Shown one piece after another: positions 7,448 to 10,622 of a DNA stretch of 10,622 nt. Numbering within the stretch: position 1 is the first letter of the stretch; each line of letters begins with the position of its first letter. The position numbers and the translations under genes were made by a program. The DNA comes from a bacterium (lineage in GTDB: Bacteria; Bdellovibrionota; FAC87; UBA2466): NCBI GenBank assembly GCA_019750655.1, contig JAIEOG010000405.1, positions 1 to 10,622 on the forward strand, read 5' to 3'. The notes beneath the pieces were generated by a model. That model searched no databases, was not told the DNA's origin, and saw nothing but the letters and a program-made list of their open reading frames with translations.

Positions 7448-8731
7448 ATGCGGGTTCTGCTTCTCAATCAAACGTTCTACCCTGATCAAGCTGCTACATC
7501 GCAGCAGCTTCTGGATTTCGCGCGGCATTTGCGCGACGAGGGCTGCGAAGTCACCGTCATGGCGAGCCGCCGGGCTTATTCCGATCCTTCTAAAGTTCAC
7601 CCTGCGGAGGAGATCTACGACGGCATCCGCATCGTACGGATTGGTTCCACGGGCTTCGGGCGCCGGAGTTTCTTCCACCGTTTCGTCGACGGGTTTACTT
7701 TCGAAATCTTACTGCTCTTGCGCCTGATGTTTTCTCGGCGCCAAGACCTCGTGGTGGCCTTCACCTCGCCTCCTTTAGTGGGCCTGGCTGGCTTGATTTT
7801 CACTTTCCTGCGCGGCGGAAAATGCGTGCAATGGATGATGGATCTCAACCCCGACATCTCTTTCGCGGTTGGCTACCTTAAAGAGAAGTCCTTGGTCGGC
7901 CGCACCCTCACTGCGGTTCTCCGTTTCACGGTGCGGCACAGCGACTATATCGTGGTCTTAGATCGTTGGATGCGCCAGCGCATGGTCGCCCATGGCGTTT
8001 CCTCCGAGCGCATTGTGGTAGTGCCGCCTTGGCCCGTAACGGCCATCCAAGCAGCAAACGCAGATCATGGGCGCCGCTTCCGCGAACGCCACGGCTTGGG
8101 GGACGTGTTTATCGTCTGCTATTCCGGCAACCATTCGGTGGTCCACCCCTTAGACACCGTGCTGCTCAGCGCTTTGGAACTGCGCCACAATCCCAAGGTT
8201 CTCTTTCTGTTTATTGGTGGCGGTTTACGCGTTGAAGACGTCACGCGTTTCAAACAAGCGCACCAGCTCGACAACATTCTGCAGATGGCGCACCAGCCGC
8301 GCGAAACGCTGCATGAATCGCTTTCGGCCCCCGACCTCCAATTGGTAGTGATGGGTGAGGCGATGTCGGGTCTCGTACACACTTCGAAGATCTATGGAGT
8401 ACTCGGGGCAGGCCGGCCTTATATCTTTGTGGGCCCTCGGGCGAGCCATGTGGGCGACCTTTTAGACGAAGTGCCCTATGGTTTCCATGTGGAACACGGC
8501 GATGTCCGCCGCTTCGTAGAGGCTATCGAGCGTGCGCAGGCCCTGGATACCGCGGAAAAGGCCGATATTTTCAATGCGAATACAGGGTATGTCGAAGCGC
8601 ACTGTACGGCAGAGCACGCTTTGGCTGCCTTCCTAAGCCGGGTCATTCACCCAACGACGGAAGCCGAGCGCCCTCTCCGGGCACCCACAGCGATCTTACC
8701 GGGTGCAGGTCAGGCGCCTTCGCGCGCGTAA
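7448..8731 (+). CDS. Family 4 glycosyltransferase (WbuB/WcaI-like)
   Basis: Cytoplasmic, probably membrane-associated glycosyltransferase of 427 aa with a GT-B fold, likely adding a sugar from a nucleotide donor during LPS O-antigen, capsule or exopolysaccharide assembly. The N-terminal half begins with RVLLLNQTFYPDQAATSQ (2-19), a signature start of WbuB/WcaI-type enzymes, and has a hydrophobic patch (about 84-120) that could touch the membrane. The C-terminal half starts the nucleotide-sugar domain at VCYSGNHS (223-230), has LFIGGG (254-259), and carries a SGLVHTSKIYGVLGAGRP stretch (307-324), comparable to the donor-binding loop of GT4 enzymes. The last ~25 residues are Pro/Ala-rich. ATG 7448 is the first possible start: an in-frame TAA lies at 7433-7435. 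No Shine-Dalgarno sequence is visible. It begins 52 nt after the haem lipoprotein and may be co-transcribed. Its 3' end overlaps the convergent ferredoxin gene by 22 nt. Donor and acceptor sugars cannot be inferred. Confidence 0.9.
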   Translation: MRVLLLNQTFYPDQAATSQQLLDFARHLRDEGCEVTVMASRRAYSDPSKVHPAEEIYDGIRIVRIGSTGFGRRSFFHRFVDGFTFEILLLLRLMFSRRQDLVVAFTSPPLVGLAGLIFTFLRGGKCVQWMMDLNPDISFAVGYLKEKSLVGRTLTAVLRFTVRHSDYIVVLDRWMRQRMVAHGVSSERIVVVPPWPVTAIQAANADHGRRFRERHGLGDVFIVCYSGNHSVVHPLDTVLLSALELRHNPKVLFLFIGGGLRVEDVTRFKQAHQLDNILQMAHQPRETLHESLSAPDLQLVVMGEAMSGLVHTSKIYGVLGAGRPYIFVGPRASHVGDLLDEVPYGFHVEHGDVRRFVEAIERAQALDTAEKADIFNANTGYVEAHCTAEHALAAFLSRVIHPTTEAERPLRAPTAILPGAGQAPSRA

Positions 8732-9117
8732 TTGCGGTTCCAGGACGGTATTTCCACCACGATATCTTTTTCGCCAGTGGGCACACATTGGCAGGCCAAG
8801 CGCGAATTCGACTTTAAATCCGGGGCCATATCCAACATATCGTTTTCGTCTTCTTCCGCGGCCGGGCAAGTTTCCGACCCTTCTTTAACGTACACATGGC
8901 AGGTGGCGCAGGCGCAAACGCCGCCACAGGCATGGTCGATTTCCACGCCGGCGTGCAAAAGAATATCGAGAATGCTACCCGCTTTACCTGTGTCGCCCAG
9001 CGGCAAAGAGGCAGTGTTGACCTCGATGGTCTTATCTAGGTTTTCCACGCGGACTTGGAATGTCCCAGGTTTCTTCACAGCCGCTTCCTTTATAGACGTA
9101 TCCGTTTCGAGGCTCAT
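8710..9117 (-). CDS. fdx: Isc-type [2Fe-2S] ferredoxin
   Basis: Adrenodoxin/Isc-type ferredoxin of 135 aa; this class supplies electrons for Fe-S cluster assembly or for P450-like oxygenases in the cytoplasm. Cluster ligands are C64-x5-C70-x2-C73 in HACGGVCACATCH, and C109 in RLACQC. The 36-residue step from third to fourth Cys equals that of E. coli Fdx. The tail (DENDMLDMAPDL, then VVEIPSWNRNYAREG) is close to the E. coli Fdx tail, which supports the Isc rather than plant-type class. It is about 24 residues longer than E. coli Fdx (111 aa), all at the N-terminus. ATG 9117 was chosen over the farther upstream in-frame ATG at 9306, because that extension looks non-coding and would cross the promoter region of the divergent gene. 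No Shine-Dalgarno sequence is seen. No isc genes flank it here, so it is a stand-alone copy. Extra cysteines C68, C84 and C111 are present. Confidence 0.92.
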   Translation of the reverse strand: MSLETDTSIKEAAVKKPGTFQVRVENLDKTIEVNTASLPLGDTGKAGSILDILLHAGVEIDHACGGVCACATCHVYVKEGSETCPAAEEDENDMLDMAPDLKSNSRLACQCVPTGEKDIVVEIPSWNRNYAREGA

Positions 9118-9132
9118 TAGAGCGCCGTTGTA

Positions 9133-9143
9133 GCCGATTCGGC
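9133..9143. repeat. Short palindrome upstream of the ferredoxin start
   Basis: GCCGATTCGGC is an 11-nt palindrome with 5-bp arms and one central base. It lies 16 nt upstream of the ferredoxin ATG on the minus strand. It could be an operator or an mRNA hairpin in the ferredoxin leader. Such a short palindrome may occur by chance. Confidence 0.3.
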
Positions 9144-9185
9144 GGTTGTTGTGAAGTCTTTGACGCGCCTGCGCCTCCAGCCCCT

Positions 9186-9213
9186 TTGTTGGGACGCGAA
9201 ACGGGCTTATACT
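9186..9213 (+). promoter_or_regulatory. Candidate promoter of the outer-membrane protein gene
   Basis: TATACT (9208-9213) matches the sigma70 -10 at 5 of 6 positions. TTGTTG (9186-9191), 16 nt before it, is a weak -35 (3 of 6). A start near 9220 would give a leader of about 58 nt before the ATG at 9278. No equally good element was seen on the opposite strand for the ferredoxin gene. Confidence 0.45.
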
Positions 9214-9253
9214 AAGTAGAGCCAAGGATCTTTCGGCTTTCTTACCAACACAG

Positions 9254-9268
9254 CTCAAACGCTTTGAG
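9254..9268 (+). promoter_or_regulatory. Leader hairpin overlapping the ribosome binding site of the outer-membrane protein gene
   Basis: CTCAAA (9254-9259) and TTTGAG (9263-9268) form a perfect 6-bp stem with a CGC loop. The right arm includes the first three bases of the GAGGA ribosome binding site at 9266-9270, so folding would hide it. The stem is AT-rich and weak, as would suit a temperature- or RNA-responsive switch, but no function is shown. Confidence 0.35.
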
Positions 9269-9270
9269 GA
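9266..9270 (+). promoter_or_regulatory. Ribosome binding site of the outer-membrane protein gene
   Basis: GAGGA followed by a 7-nt spacer and ATG at 9278. It is the best-spaced Shine-Dalgarno sequence in the window and fixes the start of the downstream gene. Confidence 0.8.
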
Positions 9271-9277
9271 AAATAAG

Positions 9278-10075
9278 ATGCGCACAAAACTCTTTTTGCT
9301 TTGCACGGTTTTCTTAGCCTTTAGCCCGTTGGCTCAAGCCAAAGGCGGCGGTGGAATTCTCCGCGGTGGGCAAGGGTTCTTGTTCCCCGACCATAACAGC
9401 TTTGCTAACCCGGGCCAGTTCGCGCTGGATAACGGAACGGCGATCGAAGGGTTTTACTCCCGCTCGACAGCCACGACGCCGACGCAAAACCTCATCCCTT
9501 CCATGGTGTACGGCAATGGAATGGTGGGCTTGGGCGTTTACGGGGAACATTCCGGCACGGACGCTCTGAGCGGTGGCACGAACAAAATCGGCGCAGGCGT
9601 TGGTTTCTCTCTCTTGAAAGACCACCTTACGGTGGGCGCCAAATATGTGCACACGTTGGGTACCACGGGCGCGGGTGACCTCTCCGCAACGATGACGTTG
9701 AACCCGGCCGGTCGCCACGGTTTCGCCTTGGGCGTGGGCTACACGCGCCAGCTAGCCGCTTCCACGCACGGAGTGAACGCAGCGGTTGGTTACACCTTCT
9801 CGGGCAATAACAACGTCGAGTTGGATGTCGACTTCCCGTCGCTTACGAGCTTCAGCCAGTACAACCTGGCCGCCCACTTCACGATGATGAAGCAGATGAT
9901 TTATTTCGGTGGCGGTTACCTGCTCAACAACACCACGGGCACCATGTTGCATGGGGCTACTGGCCGGTTGGGTTTCTTGCTAGGTGGCGCTGCTGACTTC
10001 TCAGTTTGGGGCCGTTACATCTTCACCGCGGGTTCCGTGGTGGATTACGGTGGAAGCTTCCGCGTAGCTTTCTAA
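9278..10075 (+). CDS. Predicted beta-barrel outer-membrane protein
   Basis: Secreted protein of 265 aa. A signal peptide (MRTK, hydrophobic core, likely cut after AQA at 21) is followed by a glycine-rich mature start (KGGGGILRGGQG). From about residue 50 to the end the chain alternates short amphipathic stretches rich in Gly, aromatic and small residues, such as GVGFSLL, LTVGAKYVHTL, FALGVGYTRQL, VNAAVGYTFSG and MIYFGGGYLL. It closes with GGSFRVAF; a C-terminal Phe is the usual recognition signal for outer-membrane barrels. This suits a small barrel of roughly 8-12 strands. The N-terminal SFANPGQFAL recalls the NPA-type motif of FadL/OmpP1-like barrels, but the length is too short for full FadL, so I do not name a family. 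Substrate and function are unknown. It would depend on periplasmic chaperones such as the SurA-like protein encoded at 3956-4930. It has its own promoter and a strong ribosome binding site, suggesting an abundant protein. Confidence 0.82.
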   Translation: MRTKLFLLCTVFLAFSPLAQAKGGGGILRGGQGFLFPDHNSFANPGQFALDNGTAIEGFYSRSTATTPTQNLIPSMVYGNGMVGLGVYGEHSGTDALSGGTNKIGAGVGFSLLKDHLTVGAKYVHTLGTTGAGDLSATMTLNPAGRHGFALGVGYTRQLAASTHGVNAAVGYTFSGNNNVELDVDFPSLTSFSQYNLAAHFTMMKQMIYFGGGYLLNNTTGTMLHGATGRLGFLLGGAADFSVWGRYIFTAGSVVDYGGSFRVAF

Positions 10076-10082
10076 GGAATTT

Positions 10083-10130
10083 CTTACCTTTTTCCGGCGG
10101 GTGATTTAATGGCCCGCCGGAAAAGGTAAG
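10083..10130. terminator. Long hairpin after the outer-membrane protein gene (terminator-like, no U-tract)
   Basis: CTTACCTTTTTCCGGCGGG (10083-10101) pairs with CCCGCCGGAAAAGGTAAG (10113-10130). The stem is 18 bp with a single bulged T and an 11-nt loop, and begins 7 nt after the stop codon. Neither strand has a T-run directly after the stem, so it is not a classic intrinsic terminator. It may stop 3' exonucleases, or work with the C-rich stretch downstream in Rho-dependent termination. Confidence 0.6.
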
Positions 10131-10137
10131 TATGGGT

Positions 10138-10218
10138 CACTCCTAGTTTCCTCCCCCCGCTCCGTCCCTGACTCGCTCCCTTTTTCATTTTTTTCACTTT
10201 CCCTTTCCACTCAATCCC
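10138..10218 (+). promoter_or_regulatory. C-rich, G-poor pyrimidine tract between the hairpin and the last gene
   Basis: In 10140-10218 I count 36 C, 31 T, 7 A and 5 G, and there is no G from 10176 up to the start codon. Such C-rich, G-poor RNA is what Rho loading sites look like, so this may end transcription of the outer-membrane protein gene. It is also the leader of the next gene, where it lacks any Shine-Dalgarno sequence. No promoter was recognised in it. Confidence 0.4.
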
Positions 10219-10622
10219 ATGAGCTTACGTGCAAAGATCATCAGCTCCTTTGTCGTTACCCTTGTGCTCTTTGCATCGGTGTCCTTTTACCATTTCCGCC
10301 GAACACAAAAGGCCGCGGTGCGGTTGGCTTTGGTGAATGAGCTCTATCTGCCTTTGTCCCGCCACATCGCCCAGTTGCAGAGTGCAGTGCAAGGCCTTGC
10401 GGAAGACGTGCGACGCTACTACTTCGGCGCCCACCCAACAGCCGACGACAGCACGTTAGGCCGCATGGTCCGCGATCTTTACCCATACTTAATCCGCAAA
10501 AACATCACGGCCGCCGAAGCGCTCCTCGAAAAAGCCTCGCATGGAAGCTCCAAAGAACAAGTGCCGGAGATCTCGGCGCACCTCGCTGCCGCCAGCAAGA
10601 GTTTTGACGCGCTTTCCGGGGC
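10219..10622 (+). CDS. N-terminal part of a membrane-anchored sensor-like protein (cut by window edge)
   Basis: Open from ATG 10219 to the window end: 134 codons, no stop. The N-terminus MSLRAKII with a single hydrophobic segment (about residues 6-25) is a common opening of sensor histidine kinases and methyl-accepting chemotaxis proteins. What follows (about 26-134) is a largely helical, charged region likely to lie in the periplasm, with LYLPLSRHIAQLQSAVQGL (43-61) resembling the four-helix-bundle sensors of those families. No HAMP, kinase or signalling domain is reached, so the class is a guess. ATG 10219 is the first start in a frame that is open back to 10147; an in-frame TAG lies at 10144-10146. 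The start lacks a Shine-Dalgarno sequence and follows a G-free pyrimidine tract, so translation would rely on S1 or on a start codon near the RNA 5' end. Confidence 0.6.
   Translation, partial: MSLRAKIISSFVVTLVLFASVSFYHFRRTQKAAVRLALVNELYLPLSRHIAQLQSAVQGLAEDVRRYYFGAHPTADDSTLGRMVRDLYPYLIRKNITAAEALLEKASHGSSKEQVPEISAHLAAASKSFDALSG

Noticed and set aside
7435..7485. Small open frame of 16 codons overlapping the glycosyltransferase start
   Set aside because: It has no ribosome site and no recognisable peptide features; it could be chance and cannot be supported as a leader peptide.
9118..9306. Upstream in-frame start of the ferredoxin gene at 9306
   Set aside because: The extension has no relation to ferredoxins and runs across the promoter, leader and first codons of the divergent outer-membrane protein gene.

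Overview
The window looks like a chromosomal segment of a moderately GC-rich Gram-negative bacterium. The evidence is two Cys-anchored lipoproteins, two periplasmic parvulin-type folding factors, a beta-barrel outer-membrane protein and an Isc-type ferredoxin. Gene content and the c554-like multihaem lipoprotein would fit a delta-proteobacterial or Bdellovibrio-like lineage, but that assignment is an inference and not secure. I see no mobile element, tRNA, rRNA or CRISPR array.

Left half, minus strand, 5843 down to 1: a tight four-gene run reading (1) a PrsA/PpiC-like lipoprotein, (2) a SurA-like periplasmic chaperone with one parvulin domain, (3) a phosphomannomutase/phosphoglucomutase and (4) uvrA, cut by the left edge. 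The junctions are a 29-nt overlap, a 7-nt gap and a 6-nt gap, so this is very probably one operon. It joins envelope protein folding, sugar-phosphate supply for surface polysaccharides, and nucleotide excision repair.

Centre, plus strand, 5935 to 8731: divergent from that operon is a lipoprotein that fuses a degenerate UshA/5'-nucleotidase-like domain to a tetrahaem cytochrome c554-like domain. This is the most unusual gene of the window. It is followed by a family 4 glycosyltransferase of the WbuB/WcaI kind. The 91-bp divergent spacer holds two mutually exclusive inverted repeats overlapping a promoter-like element whose predicted transcript would be leaderless.

Right part: a stand-alone [2Fe-2S] Isc-type ferredoxin gene on the minus strand converges on the glycosyltransferase gene, with the two 3' ends overlapping by 22 nt. 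Divergent from the ferredoxin is a beta-barrel outer-membrane protein gene with a good promoter, a clear ribosome binding site and a leader that can fold over that site. After it come a long hairpin without a U-tract and an 80-nt C-rich, G-poor stretch. The window ends inside a gene for a membrane protein with an N-terminal anchor, probably a sensor kinase or chemoreceptor-like protein.
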